This document shows positions 18,646 to 28,600 of a stretch of DNA of 34,418 nucleotides, piece by piece; the first letter of the stretch is position 1, and each line of letters begins with the position of its first letter. The position numbers and the translations under genes are program-made. The notes below the pieces were generated by a model. That model worked only from the letters and a program-made list of their open reading frames with translations, did not search any database and was not told the origin of the DNA. The DNA is taken from the NCBI GenBank assembly GCA_963575745.1, contig CAUYUJ010009418.1, positions 1-34,418 on the forward strand, given 5' to 3'. The stretch comes from Prorocentrum cordatum. Taxonomy: Eukaryota > Sar > Dinophyceae > Prorocentrales > Prorocentraceae.

Positions 18646-19440
18646 CAAGGTACTTACAGGATTGGGGTTACACAGATTAGAACTTCCACACCGTCATTCG
18701 CACATATTCGGATTAGAAAACGCGCATGTTTATTTAATGTTTAAGCGTGGCTATAATTTTGGCATGCAAGCCGCTCGTTGGTGTGTATGGAACGAGTTCG
18801 GCCCCTGGTTCCATCGCACACACTCGCTGGCCCCAGGCGCTCGCGGCGGACGCAGGCGCGAGCAGTCGCCGCGCCGCCGCTTGGCTCGCGCGCGCCGCGG
18901 CGCGCCGCAGGCGATGTGGGCAGGCCCGCGCGCCCCCGCGCGCGGCCGCTGCCCGCCGCGGCCGCGCGCAGGTACCACAGGTTTGTGTGTGCCTGGGGCG
19001 CGCGCCCCGCGCTCGGGATTTGAGCGCGGGGCGCGCGCGACCGCGCGCGTTGGCCGTCGCCCCGCGCGCCGCCGCCTGCTCGTCGCTGCCGCTTGCCGCC
19101 GCTCGCCTGCCCGCTGCGTGCTGCGTTGCCCTGCGGTGCTGCTTGCCGCCGCCTGCCTGCTCGTTGCGTGCCGCTTCGCCTTGCGCCGCCGCCTGCCCCT
19201 GCTTGCTGCTTCCGCGCGCGCGCGCCGGTCTTCGCCGCGCTGCCCTCCTGCCCCTCGTGCAGGTTCCCTCCCCCTTCCTCCCGCGCGCGGTGCCTCCGCC
19301 GTTGTCAGGTTCCTTCCTCCCTCTCCTCTCCCCCCGCAGGTACCGATTCCCTCGTCGTTTTGCCGGGCTCGAAAAGATGCCAGGACGACTTCCCGTTACT
19401 CTGCTAGTGACTACGGGACCACATTTAGGTCCAGTCTGCG
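18646..19440. other. Very GC-rich region with no identified gene
   Basis: GC content rises sharply from about 18830, with GCGCGC-rich DNA and loose CTGCTTGCCGCCGCCTGCC-like repeats at about 19070-19210. Several frames are open simply because stops are rare. This may be the 5' terminal part of the recombinase retroelement. Confidence 0.5.
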
Positions 19441-20045
19441 TTTCGGCCTAACGAGGTCGTTGCAGGCGCGATTCGACGCCAACGCCGCATCCGAGCGCGG
19501 GCCGCGTGCGAACGACCGAACGTGGTCAAATTAGACGCAATTCTACGTCTACGCCGCAGCCGTCCGACGTTAGCAAGCGCACGACCGAACCAGGTCCGAT
19601 TAGGCGCAATTCGGCGTCTACGCCGCAGCCGTCCGACGTTAGCAAGCGCACGACCGAACTAGGTCCGATTAGGCGCAATTCGGCGTCTACGCCGCATCCG
19701 AACGAGGATAGCGAGCGAACGACCGAAAAAATGTCAAACTAAGACGCAAGTCGACGTCTACGCCGCATCCGACGAGGATAGCGAGCGAACGACCGAACAA
19801 GGTCCGATCAGACGCAATTCGACGTCTACGCCGCATCCGAACGAGGATAGCGAGCGAACGACCGAACGAGGTCAAACTAAGACGCAAGTCCGAGCGAGCG
19901 AACGACCGAACGAGGATAGCGAGCGAACGACCGAACTAGGCCCGATTAGACGCAATTCGACGTCTACGCCGCACGTGCGGCGCGCGAGCGCACTTCCGAG
20001 CGGGGGCTGTTCCGACGCGATTCGACGTCTACGCCCCCTCCGTGC
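19440..20045. repeat. 69-bp tandem array upstream of the YR retroelement gag
   Basis: Seven to eight units contain GACGCAATTCGACGTCTACG plus CCGCA. TCTACG landmarks occur at 19548, 19617, 19686, 19757, 19825, 19963 and 20028, giving spacings of 69, 69, 71, 68, 138 and 65. As 69 is divisible by three, one frame encodes a 23-residue repeat (RTTEPGPIRRNSASTPQPSD) over about three units, but later units shift frame. It may act as a repeated leader or promoter-like region of the retroelement. Confidence 0.88.
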
Positions 20046-20054
20046 GCGCTTAGC

Positions 20055-21518
20055 TTGCGTCATTTAGGTGGCCAAACGAGGCCCGCGTGTACGTGGTCGG
20101 CTTCGGTGCGCGAGCTGCAGCCGAGCGCGGACAGAGTGCGCACGAGCGCCATGCGCGTTAACAGGCGGCGCCCGCTCGCGCCCGTGGCGGATTTGCAAGC
20201 TTTTCTGTCTGGCGTCGACGCGCACGCAAAGCGCGACGAGGAATACCTCCGCGACGTCATTGCAGCACTTCACGCGAATTCTGTCACGGCGAGCGCCGCG
20301 CGCTTTCTCGGTCCGTCTGTCGCGCACAGCGCGTGCCAGGTTGAACGAGACCTAGTCGGGCTCAACATTCATGAGAGTTCGTTCGACAAGGGCGGCCTCA
20401 ACGGTGGGAAGGTAGCCTTCCTCGACCGCGCCGTCAAGCGTGCCGCAGAGAACGCCGCCAGGGCCGAGGCGGGGCGCATGGCCGCCGCCCGCGGCGACGA
20501 CGGGGCGGCGCGGGGGTCGAATGACCCTGTCGCTGCGCTAGTGGACGCACTCGCGCGCAAGCCGACTGCGGCCGCGCACGTCGACATCGGCGCGAAGCTG
20601 GGCGACGTCCGCCTCAGCGATTTGCCGTCTGCTTGCTGGCCGTCGCCGGCGTCGCGCGACTGGCTCGACAGCCAGGCGCCCGCGCGCGCGCGGTGTATCG
20701 CTCAGCGTTCGCACGCGGCGCTTCGGAGCGGCGCAGGTCAAAGCGGCCCAAGCGAAGGGGATCGCGAGACCGTTCATTTACAGCGATTTGAAGAAGTGGC
20801 TGCCACACTGGGCGGTGGAGAAGCGCGGCGGTCAGGACGGCGCGGACGCGAACAAAGAAGGCGCGCGCGCTCTCTCGGCGCGCGCATTCTGGGCGGAGCC
20901 GCAGCCTCGCGAGGGCTGTCGCTCATGCCCTGGTCGGTCGCATTCGACCGGCGGGCCCTGGCCGCGAGCTTCGCGGGCCAGATTGAACTGGCCGCCGCGA
21001 TGGCGCACAAGGACGTCGTCATGCAGATCGCACTGCAGGCGAACTCCCTTTCCCTGGTCTCGCGGCCGAGGCCGGCCGCCGCCCGCGCGCGTTGCGGGCA
21101 GGCGCGCGGGGTGCGCAAGTCCACAGCCCTGGCGGTCATCTATGACGAGCTGGCCAGGCGGGAGTGGGCCGATCGCGCCAGTGGCTCCAGCTCCTTTAAC
21201 GTCAACCGCGACGCGCTGCAGCAAGAGCAGGGCCTGTACATACGCGCCGAGCGCGAGTACACGGCTCGCGGGCATCCCAACCTCTCCGATCGGCAGCAGA
21301 AGGGCAGCAGCAAGGGCGCCCCCCATGCGGAGTCCAAGGGGAAAGGCAAGGGCAAGTCCCAGCATGCCGAGAGCGACAAGGGCTGGGGCAAGTCCTGGGA
21401 GCCCAAGAGCTGGGGCAAGTCCTGGGAATCGCGGGCCCACGCGAAGGGCAAAGGCAAGCACGACGCAGCGCGGGGCACAGAGCAGCCGCGCACGCCGAAG
21501 CGCAAGCGCGAGGATTGA
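20055..21518 (+). pseudogene. YR-retroelement Gag-like protein with two compensating frameshifts
   Basis: The frame is open from ATG 20055, with a second in-frame ATG at 20151 that may be the true start. The N-terminus is coiled-coil-like (AFLSGVDAHAKRDEEYLRDV). From about 20690 to 20925 the authentic frame appears to be +1, reading RPFIYSDLKKWLPHWAVEK. It then returns to the first frame at LSLMPWSVAFDRRALAASFA. The middle of the 487-codon open frame is therefore probably not the real protein. AVIYDELARREWADRASGSS and ALQQEQGLYIRAEREY follow, then a basic tail with GKGKGK and repeated WGKSWE, likely nucleic-acid binding. No zinc knuckle is present. The Gag role is inferred from position and from the general Gag-like layout. 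Confidence 0.65.
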
Positions 21519-21779
21519 GGCGCGAGCACCGTCGCGCGGCCGGCAGCGCGCGCTCGCGCGCGGAAAGCGCGCCCAGGCTTGGCGGAGCGCGAGAGCGCGG
21601 GCATGCCCGCGCCGAATTTGCCAGATGGCAGGTCTCTCTCTGCATCACAGGCGCGGCGCGCTTCCGTCGCGCGCGGGCGCCCCGAACCCTTGGGCCGTCG
21701 GCCGGCAGGCGCGGGCGCCAGTGACGGCCTCTGGGGCAATGTGCCCGTCGGAAGACCGGAGCGCGCCAGTGCCTGACGG

Positions 21780-24140
21780 GCGGAACGCTGCAAGCAGTGC
21801 CGCGGCGGGCTCGTGGCTCCCGGGTTTTGAAGAATTGGCGTCCAGCGCCGAGGCGGAGAGCGCGGCCGCGATGCCCCGCGCCTTCCGCGCGCCAGCGCCG
21901 CAGCGTCGCAGGGGGAAGACAAGACAAATATCGACTTTGTCATTAATGCCGCGTCGAAGGGCACGGCGTGGTTTCAAGACGCCGCGCCCCTGCGCGACGA
22001 TCTCCGCGCCTGTGTCGACTGGGCAAAGTCGCGCAGTTGCCAGCAGGCGCGACAGTCGCAACTCGCGCGCGCCACCCCGCACGCGCCGCGCGGCAGATCT
22101 TCAGCGAAAGGGAGGCCGCGATTACAGCCATAGAGGCGCGCTGCCGCGAGTCGAGACGTTCGGGGGCCCAGCGGGCCTGGCTGGACGGCGTGGGCGCGGC
22201 GGCCAGAGCCGCAGTCTCCGAGGTCGACGGCCCGACCCTAGGCGCCATCGCGACCGAGATCGGTTGGGCCGACGACGTTGAGCGCCTATTCCGCGAAGGG
22301 GCGCCGTTCGTGGGCGCGCTGCCAGCCTCCGGCGTCGCCGAGCGTCGCGTGGCCCGCGAAGAGCGCGAGCCCGTCAGCGATCTAATGGGCCGCGCGGAAG
22401 CGCAGAACGCGGCGATCATTGCTAGTCTCCGCGACGACGCTCACGCTGCCGAATGGCATGCTGGGGCAGTGGTGGACGCCGCGCTCGGGCGAATGACATC
22501 GCCAGTGCCGGTCGACGATTTGGCACTGCACGATAAGATTTTGGCACCTCGCTTCTCAGTAGCGCAGGGGAACAAGCCAGACGGCCCCCCAAAGGCTTGC
22601 GCGCCGCGCGGCCTGGTGTCGGCCGCGCCCGCGCGCCGCAGCGCAGGTGCGATGCGTCGACGACTATTCTCGCGCGAGGGTCAACGGCGCTACCAGCGTG
22701 GAGGAAAAATGGCGCCACGACACGATAGACCAGTTGGTTGCACTGGCAAGTTCCTTTCACGAGGAGGTGCGCCGCGCGCAATCCAGCCTGCAGCGGCGCG
22801 TCAATCCCGTGCGCGCGCAGATTTCGATTGAGCTCGAATTTTGGAAAGCGGACGTGGACTCCGCCTTCAGGCGCGTGCCGGTCCTGCCTAGGCACCGCGC
22901 GGTCGCATGGGTAACCTACCGCCTGCGCGGGCGCGTCATGGCCGCCCAGCACATCACGCTGCCTTTCGGGGGCCTGACCTGCGTGCACGGATGGGAGCGC
23001 GCGGGCGCCTTCCTGGCGGCCGCGGCGCGCAAGCTGCTGTGGCTCCCGGCGTTGCGCTACGTTGACGACTTCTTCTCGGTTGAAAGGAAGGGCCTCGCGG
23101 AGCACGCCGACAAGTGCTTTGCGAGGCTGGTGCGCGCTCTCCTTGGGTCCAGCGCCATGCAGGACCGAAAAATGGCGTGGGGCCCGTCGATCGTGATTCT
23201 GGGGCTGCGCGCCCGGTCGTCGGCATCGGGCTTCCACGCCAAGCCCGGCGACGATAAAGTAAAGCAGTGGATTGCCGTCATCGACGGCGCCTTGAGGTCA
23301 GGCGCGCTCACGGCCGGCGAGGCGTCGAAGATGGCGGGTCGCCTGTCGTGGGCATGCTGCCACGTGTTCGAGCGCGCCGGGCGCTCGATGGTGCGACCGC
23401 TCTTCGACCAGGCATACGGTTCCCTGCCCCGCCTCGCGGGACACGCGAGCGACGCGCTGCGCTGGTGGCGAGACGTACTGGCACGGGACATCGCCCGCGC
23501 GCGGCCCTGGCGATGCCGCGACGCGCGCCCGCCGGTGCTCGTGCTGGCGGACGCCCGCGGCAGCCCGGCGCGACTCGCCGCAATTTTACTCACAGAAGAC
23601 ACGTTCGAGTGGGCCGACATGGCCCCGCCAGAAGAATTTCTCAGGTCTCAGCGCGACGGTCCGCGGTGCGCGCGCGCGCGTCGGGCGTTGCGCGATTGGT
23701 GCAGCGGATTACGCGCCCGCAATGATCAGCAGATCGCGGCGCTCGAGATGCTGGCGCAGTGCGTGGCTCTGTCCACGTGGGCACGCGCGCTCGCCGGCCG
23801 CCGCGTGGTCTTCTTCTCAGACAACAGCGTCGCTGAGTGCACTTTCAGGAAGGGCGCCGCAAAGTCACGCGACCACAATTTTCTCGTGCACCAATTCTGG
23901 TCGGCGGTAGTGGCGCTCCAGGCAGCGCGGCAACCGCGCGCCGCCAGACACGCGCGCGCGGCCACGCCACCGCGGCAGGTCCACGCGTGGATAGAGCGCG
24001 TGGAGTCGGCAAGGAACCTGGCCGACCTTCCCAGCCGCGAGGAGCGGGATTTGCTCTCGCGTCTGGGGGGAAAGAGGGTCCGTGCACAACTCGCGGAGGC
24101 CTTCCGCTGTGGGCCACCGCCCGCGAGTGCTGCATGTTAG
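21780..24140 (+). pseudogene. YR-retroelement reverse transcriptase and RNase H
   Basis: The upstream part uses at least three frames: GSWLPGFEELASSAEAESA, then NIDFVINAASKGTAWFQDAA (from 21927), then IATEIGWADDVERLFREGAP (frame beginning 21968). At about 22600-22650 it shifts into the long main frame. There CVDDYSRARVNGAT is the RT fingers entry, KADVDSAFRRVPV (about 22845) is motif A with its Asp, LPFGGLTCVHGWERAG is motif B-like, and RYVDDFFSV (about 23053) is the catalytic YVDD. RNase H follows with VLVLADARG (Asp near 23549), IAALEMLAQ (Glu) and VVFFSDNSVAECTF (Asp near 23820). From fingers to the stop at 24138-24140 the frame is intact with catalytic residues present, so this domain pair could be functional if translated. 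Confidence 0.85.
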
Positions 24141-24210
24141 TAAGACTGCCCCGCGTGCGCGCACCGCGGGGCGCGCGCGCAAGCAGAACTGGCTGCCACG
24201 CTAGCCAGCA

Positions 24211-24591
24211 TTGCGCAAGATGGAGCTCGCCCGCGACTTTCGCCGTAGCTTCCCAGGGCGTTTCAGCGATGCGGCGGCGGCCGAGGCCGCGGCTCTATGC
24301 GTTCGGCATGGCTGCTGTTCTCTCATGCAGCTGCAGGGGCGCGGCGGCGAAACCGCCGGCTGGTGCGATCGGGCTGGCACGAGCGAAGAGTGCCGTCGAC
24401 TCGCGCGGGTGGCCGCGCTGGCCCGACCGCCCCCGGGGCCGCCCCCTGGGCGCGACGCGGTGACCGGCATATCAAGAGGCGTGAAGCGTTTTCTAGGCGA
24501 GCGGCGCGCGCGGGCGCGGGTCGGCGTCTTCGCCGCGCAGGCAGTGTCGCATCGGTTCGCCTCGCCCGCGATTTACACCAGTGCGGAATAA
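24211..24591 (+). CDS. Small hypothetical ORF between RT-RNase H and recombinase
   Basis: A 126-codon frame beginning MELARDFRRSFPGRFSDAAA and containing several cysteines (ALCVRHGCCSLMQLQ). It could be an independent small protein or the N-terminal extension of the recombinase ORF joined by a frameshift. High GC makes chance openness likely. No known motif. Confidence 0.3.
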   Translation: MRKMELARDFRRSFPGRFSDAAAAEAAALCVRHGCCSLMQLQGRGGETAGWCDRAGTSEECRRLARVAALARPPPGPPPGRDAVTGISRGVKRFLGERRARARVGVFAAQAVSHRFASPAIYTSAE

Positions 24592-24639
24592 AAGGTTGCT
24601 CGGCTGGCGCGCCCGCGGCGTGCACGCGCGCGCCCCCGC

Positions 24640-26243
24640 CGGCGCGCAGGGGGTGCCTCCGATATCGCGCGTGCGGCCAGCGTGCTGGCGGAGCAAGGGT
24701 TCGAGACCCACCAGGATCTCGTCGGGGCGCAGCTGAGGTGCATCGCGGACCTGCATGTCCTGCCAGCACCCCTCCTGTCGGAGCTCGATCGCCTGTGCAC
24801 CGCGGGACCCTCTTCCGCGCGTAGCGGGGATGCGCGGAGCCGTTCTCCAGAGCGCCTGACAGCGATAGCGCCTGCATTCGAAAGGGCGATGGCGCGGCCA
24901 GGACCGCCCTCGCCACCCGTGCCAGGGGGGCCGCGTCGCAACGCGCAGTGGCTTGCGTGTTCCATGCCCTCGCAGGGGGAGCGGCGCGAATGGGCGGAAC
25001 GGGCCCGATTGGAGGTCCTGGTCAGCACTATACCATCCACCCGCCAATCTTTGAAGAGCGGTGCGCGGTGCTGGCTCAATTTCGCAATAGACGTACTCGG
25101 ACGTGACCGGCATCTCGCGCTGCCGCCCAGCGAGGCGCGACCAATCCGCGCAACCCCTCCTGCGCGGCCCGCAGACTCCTATAATCTGCGGCGTGCGCCC
25201 AGGACGATCTGTTGCGCTGGTCGGGCACTTTCTCTTGCGCGGGCACGTTCCGGAATTATTGCGGGCACGTGCAGACAGCGTGCGAAGTGCTACGCCTGGA
25301 CACGAGCGCCTTCGGCAACAGACGGCTGCTCCGGTGTCGGCCCCCCGCGCCACCGCGCGCGCGAGGCCGCGCGTCGCGCGCCCAGGAAGGCCAAGGCAGC
25401 CATTGTGCGGCGCGGCGGACACACGCCACGCGAACCGCGCTTCGTTCGTGACGCTACGATTGCGCAATTACTTGGCCTACATGGTCGCAGCGAAGAAGAA
25501 AAGGCGGGGCCGCCGCGCGGCATTCGCCAGTCAACCCAGCGGTCGCGCAGGTGGCATCCACCATGTTTCTAATTACGTACATATTCCTGCTTCGCCTACC
25601 ATCCGAGTGTTTACCCATCCGGTGGTGCGGCAACACTCTGTCGCGCGGCCGCACGGCGGGCCGCGCCGTCTGGAAGCGCGCGCGCTGGGGCACCCGCGCA
25701 CGCGCCGAACGCGCTAGGCGGAGTTGGCCTTATCGGCAGACGAGGCACTCCTCTGGTTGCCAAGGCGGAAGAACAAGCCGTGCGCGTCGATACTCCGCCG
25801 GAGGTGTTGGTGCCGCGCGCGCCGCGACGCGCGCCGTGCACGCGCTGCCTCCGTTGTTGCGCGGCACAGCAGTAGGCGCTCAGCCGTTCGCGCAGTTCTC
25901 AGGGTCGGATGCCCGGCGTATCCTTCGGTCCCTATTGTCCAGGATAGGCGTGGACAGTGCCAACCTATTCGGCACCCACGACATACGAAGGTCGCGACCC
26001 GCGACCGCCCGCGCGGCTCGGCGCGCACATCCTTCCGCCCCTCTCGCGCGCACAAGGGGGCACGCCGATGACATCGATCGCGCGGGTGCACCGACCGCAG
26101 TAACGAAGGAACGTGGAGGCTGGGCGTCGAACGCCTACCTGGCTTACATCGACCGCGTCCGGGTCGAAAGTGAGAGGGTAGCGGCCGCGCGCAACGCCGC
26201 GTCCGACTGCTCGGACAGCTCTGACAGCAGCTCAGACACCTAG
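24640..26243 (+). pseudogene. Tyrosine recombinase of the retroelement, frameshifted
   Basis: Would integrate circular element DNA by site-specific strand exchange. An N-terminal helical segment (VLAEQGFETHQDLVGAQLRC) precedes the SAM-like core-binding domain: STRQSLKSGARCWLNFAIDV, then in another frame LLRWSGTFSCAGTFRNYCGH and ACEVLRLDTSAFGN. Next come AKAAIVRRGGHTPREPRFVR and, after another shift, FLITYIFLLRLPSECLPI with the box I Arg at codon 25593. Box II is GTHDIRRSR with His 25977 and Arg 25986. GGWASNAYLAYID supplies Trp 26121 and the likely nucleophile Tyr at 26145 (Tyr 26136 is the alternative). All catalytic residues are visible, but at least three frame changes separate them. The protein ends in an acidic Ser/Asp tail. 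Confidence 0.82.
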
Positions 26244-26495
26244 TGTGGCTGCGACATCCCGGCGCGCGCCCGAGCGCCGCGCTCCGCGTGCGCAACGGGT
26301 GAGCGGCGCACGGCGCTGGTCGCCTCGTTGCATTGGGTCGTGCTGCGACCAGCACCGAGGTGCTGCGACCAGCACCGAGGCCTCGTGGCGCCCGCGCCCT
26401 CTCGGCGCGGCGCAGGCTTCGGCGCGCACCCAACGCTGTGGTTGCAGACGCAACCCAGCTACGGGTGAGCGGGGTGCTCAGCGAATTTGTGCCCG
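26244..26495. other. GC-rich 3' flank of the YR retroelement
   Basis: Non-coding GC-rich DNA after the recombinase stop. It holds a perfect 20-bp tandem duplication (26341-26380) and two copies of ACGGGTGAGCGG (near 26296 and 26461), candidates for parts of element termini. Confidence 0.5.
26341..26380. repeat. Perfect 20-bp tandem duplication
   Basis: TGCTGCGACCAGCACCGAGG occurs twice without a spacer. Each copy holds the imperfect dyad CTGCGACCAGCA. Confidence 0.95.
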
Positions 26496-26600
26496 TGGCT
26501 AAACATGGCTATACGTGGCTAAATATGGCTAAACGTGGCTAAAAATCATGCCGTGGCTATTTTGTGGGTATTCGTGGCTAAACATGTTTATTCCCGTGGT
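26494..26600. repeat. CGTGGCTA-type repeats, right copy
   Basis: Five to six copies of (C)GTGGCTAAA(C/T)ATGGCTA-like units. GCCGTGGCTATTTTGTGGGT closely matches the copy at 18285-18305. GC content drops at the start of this tract. Confidence 0.75.
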
Positions 26601-26779
26601 TGGTTAAACATGTCTAAAACGCTTAAAATATACACCGTGCCCATCATAGCGCGAACGAAACATTGAAAAACATATGATGCGCGGGACATGGAAATAGACA
26701 CGACCAGACACTTGAAAATCGTTGACATTTCCACACCAGAACGGCCCAATAATAGCCACGAGGCTTTGTGTTCCAGGTC
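26601..26779. other. Unique sequence, no gene seen
   Basis: AT-richer complex DNA between two repeat arrays. No coding or RNA signature found. Confidence 0.5.
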
Positions 26780-26940
26780 CGGCTTCTGGTTTCCGGCTTC
26801 CGGCTTCCAGCTTCCAGCTTCGGGCTTCCGGCGTCCAGTTTCCGGCTTCCAGCTTCTGGCTTCCGGATTCACGCTTGCTTCCGGCTTCCATGCTTCAGGC
26901 TTCCGGCTTCCGGTTCCCGGCTTCCGGCTGCCGGCCTCTT
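26780..26940. repeat. (CTTCCGG)n minisatellite, array 1
   Basis: Seven-base units CTTCCGG with variants CTTCTGG, CTTCCAG and CTTCGGG. The 7-bp period rotates through all frames, giving the (L)PASGFR pattern in every plus frame. Confidence 0.95.
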
Positions 26941-26944
26941 TCCT

Positions 26945-27165
26945 GATTCCGGATCCGCCCTACTTTCTGGGGAAATTCGCAAGTAGGGTTTGGAATTTCC
27001 GCCTTACTTTTCAAGCCCCGCTAATGCCAATGTCCGCCCTACTTTTCTGTTGCTGTTTCCGCCCTACTTCTGTGGATTTCCGCCAGTATACTTTATGTTG
27101 GGTGCAGAAATTTCCGCCATACTTTTTCGGCTTCTCATAGGTGGATTTCCGACGCTTGGGGAAAA
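26945..27165. repeat. Interspersed TTTCCGCCCTACTTTT motifs
   Basis: About six copies of T(T)TCCGCC(C/A/T)TACTTTT occur near 26950, 26995, 27028, 27056, 27085 and 27111. Spacing is irregular (about 27-45 bp), unlike the tight 7-bp arrays on both sides. Confidence 0.75.
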
Positions 27166-27189
27166 AGCTATGGCGGATTTGGAGTCAGG

Positions 27190-27820
27190 GCTCGGCTTCC
27201 GGCTTCCAGGTTCCGGGCCCCGGCTTCCGGCTTCCAGTTTGGGTTTCCGGCTTCTGGCCTCCTGCTTCCGGCTTAGCTTCCAGCTTCCTGTGTCCAGCTT
27301 CCGGTTTTTGGCTTCCGGCTTCCGGCTTCGGGCTTCCGGCTTCTGGCTTCTGGCTTATAATCCAGCTTAAGGCTTCCGGCTTGCGGTTTCTGTCTTGCGG
27401 CTTCCGGCATCCGGCTGCCGGCTTCCGGCTACCGGCTTCCGGCTTCCCACTTCCGGCTTCTGGTTTCTGGCTTCCGCAGCTTCTGCATGGCTTCCGGTTT
27501 CCGGCTTCCGGGTTCCGGCTTCCGGTTTCCGGGTCCAGCTTCCGGCTTCCGGCTTCGGGCTTCGGGCTTCTGGTTTCAAATGGCTCCCGGCTTCCGGCTC
27601 CCGGCTTCTGGCTCCCGGCTCCCGGCTCCCGGCTTAAGCCCGGCTTTCGGCTTCCCGCTTCCGGGCTCCGGGTTCCGGCTTCCGGCTTCCGGCTTCCGGC
27701 TTCCTGCTTCCGGTTTCCGGCTTCCGGTTTCTGGCTTCCGGCTTCCGGGTCCGGCTTCCGGCTTCCAGCTTCCGGCCCCGGTTTCCGGTTTCATCCGGCT
27801 CCCGGCTCCTGGCTCCCGGC
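27190..27820. repeat. (CTTCCGG)n minisatellite, array 2
   Basis: The longest CTTCCGG array, about 630 bp, with CTCCCGG and CTTCTGG variants clustered in patches (for example CTCCCGG near 27600-27635). This is consistent with local homogenisation. Confidence 0.95.
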
Positions 27821-27829
27821 AGCCGAAAT

Positions 27830-28115
27830 CAAGAATAGACACTTTTAGAAATTCTGAGCTTCCCGTTGAGGCGCCGTGCACACAGTATCTATTAGTATTT
27901 TTTTTTAGACATAGACGCTTTTAGAAATTATCGTGCTCCCGCTGAGGCCCGGTGGTCATTACATCTAAAAGTATATATTTCGGACAGTGTCTATAAATAT
28001 TGTTGTGCATCGGCTATGTTGCAAGATTTCCGTGTTTATTAGTGTCTAAACAGTATCTATTTAGTATCTATGCTTGAGCAACAGTATCTATTTTTAAAGC
28101 ACGAAGTGGCGACCA
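27830..28115. repeat. AT-rich region with two ~40-bp direct repeats and AGTATCTAT motifs
   Basis: TAGACACTTTTAGAAATTCT (from 27835) and TAGACGCTTTTAGAAATTAT (from 27912) are direct repeats extending into CTCCCGCTGAGGC-like sequence, about 77 bp apart. AGTATCTATT recurs several times up to 28095. Confidence 0.75.
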
Positions 28116-28264
28116 TAGTAGAGCTGAGAAGACCAGCTTCAAACAGTCCACGACATTCAATCGAAGGTGGCGTGGATGCATGCACGTGAACGTCTGCATT
28201 GCCCTGTATGCATGTGACGATGTGTGCATGTGTATGGGTTCGCGCGGAAGTGTATGGCGTACGT

Positions 28265-28270
28265 GCGCGC

Positions 28271-28310
<40 letters not shown>

Positions 28311-28600
28311 GTGTGTGTGTTAGTGTGTGTGCGTGTATGTGTGTATGTGTGTATGTGTGTATGTGTGTATGTGTGTATGTGTGTGCGCGTGTTTGTGTTG
28401 TGTTGTGTTGTGTTGTGCTGTGTTGTGTTGTGTTGTGTTGTGTTCTGTGTTGTGTTGTGTTGTGTTGTGTTGTGTTGTGTTGTGTTGTGTTGTGTTGTGT
28501 TGTGTTGTGTGTGTGTGTGTGTGGTGTGTGTGTGTGTGTGTGGGGGGTGTCTGTCTGTGTGCGTGCGCGCGTACGTTTGTGTGTGTGTGTGTGGAGGGCC
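28265..28600. repeat. Compound (GT)n / (TGTGT)n / (TGTTG)n microsatellite
   Basis: GT repeats with TATG interruptions pass into a TGTTG pentanucleotide array (about 28395-28510) and back to GT. Cys/Val-rich or Thr/His-rich translations are artefacts. Confidence 0.95.

Larger units (their letters stand above)
20055..26243 (+). mobile_element. Tyrosine-recombinase retrotransposon, DIRS/Ngaro-like order
   Basis: A GC-rich block holds a Gag-like gene, a reverse transcriptase with RNase H, and a tyrosine recombinase, all on the plus strand in that order. No DDE integrase or protease domain was seen. Gag, RT-RNase H, YR is the order of DIRS and Ngaro elements. No methyltransferase motif of the DIRS1 type was found. 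Termini are undefined: I could not identify split direct repeats or inverted terminal repeats. Coding frames change several times, so it is a decayed copy or carries indel errors. Confidence 0.82.

Noticed and set aside
18527-19534. 335-codon plus-strand frame across GC-rich DNA
   Set aside because: Arg/Ala/Pro composition explained by GC content; no motif, and parallel frames are also open.
21140-21964. Large minus-strand open frames opposite the YR element Gag and RT
   Set aside because: GC-rich shadow frames without domains; the plus strand carries the recognised motifs.
24140-24640. DIRS-type DNA methyltransferase domain
   Set aside because: No DPPY or glycine-rich SAM-binding motif was visible in any plus-strand frame.
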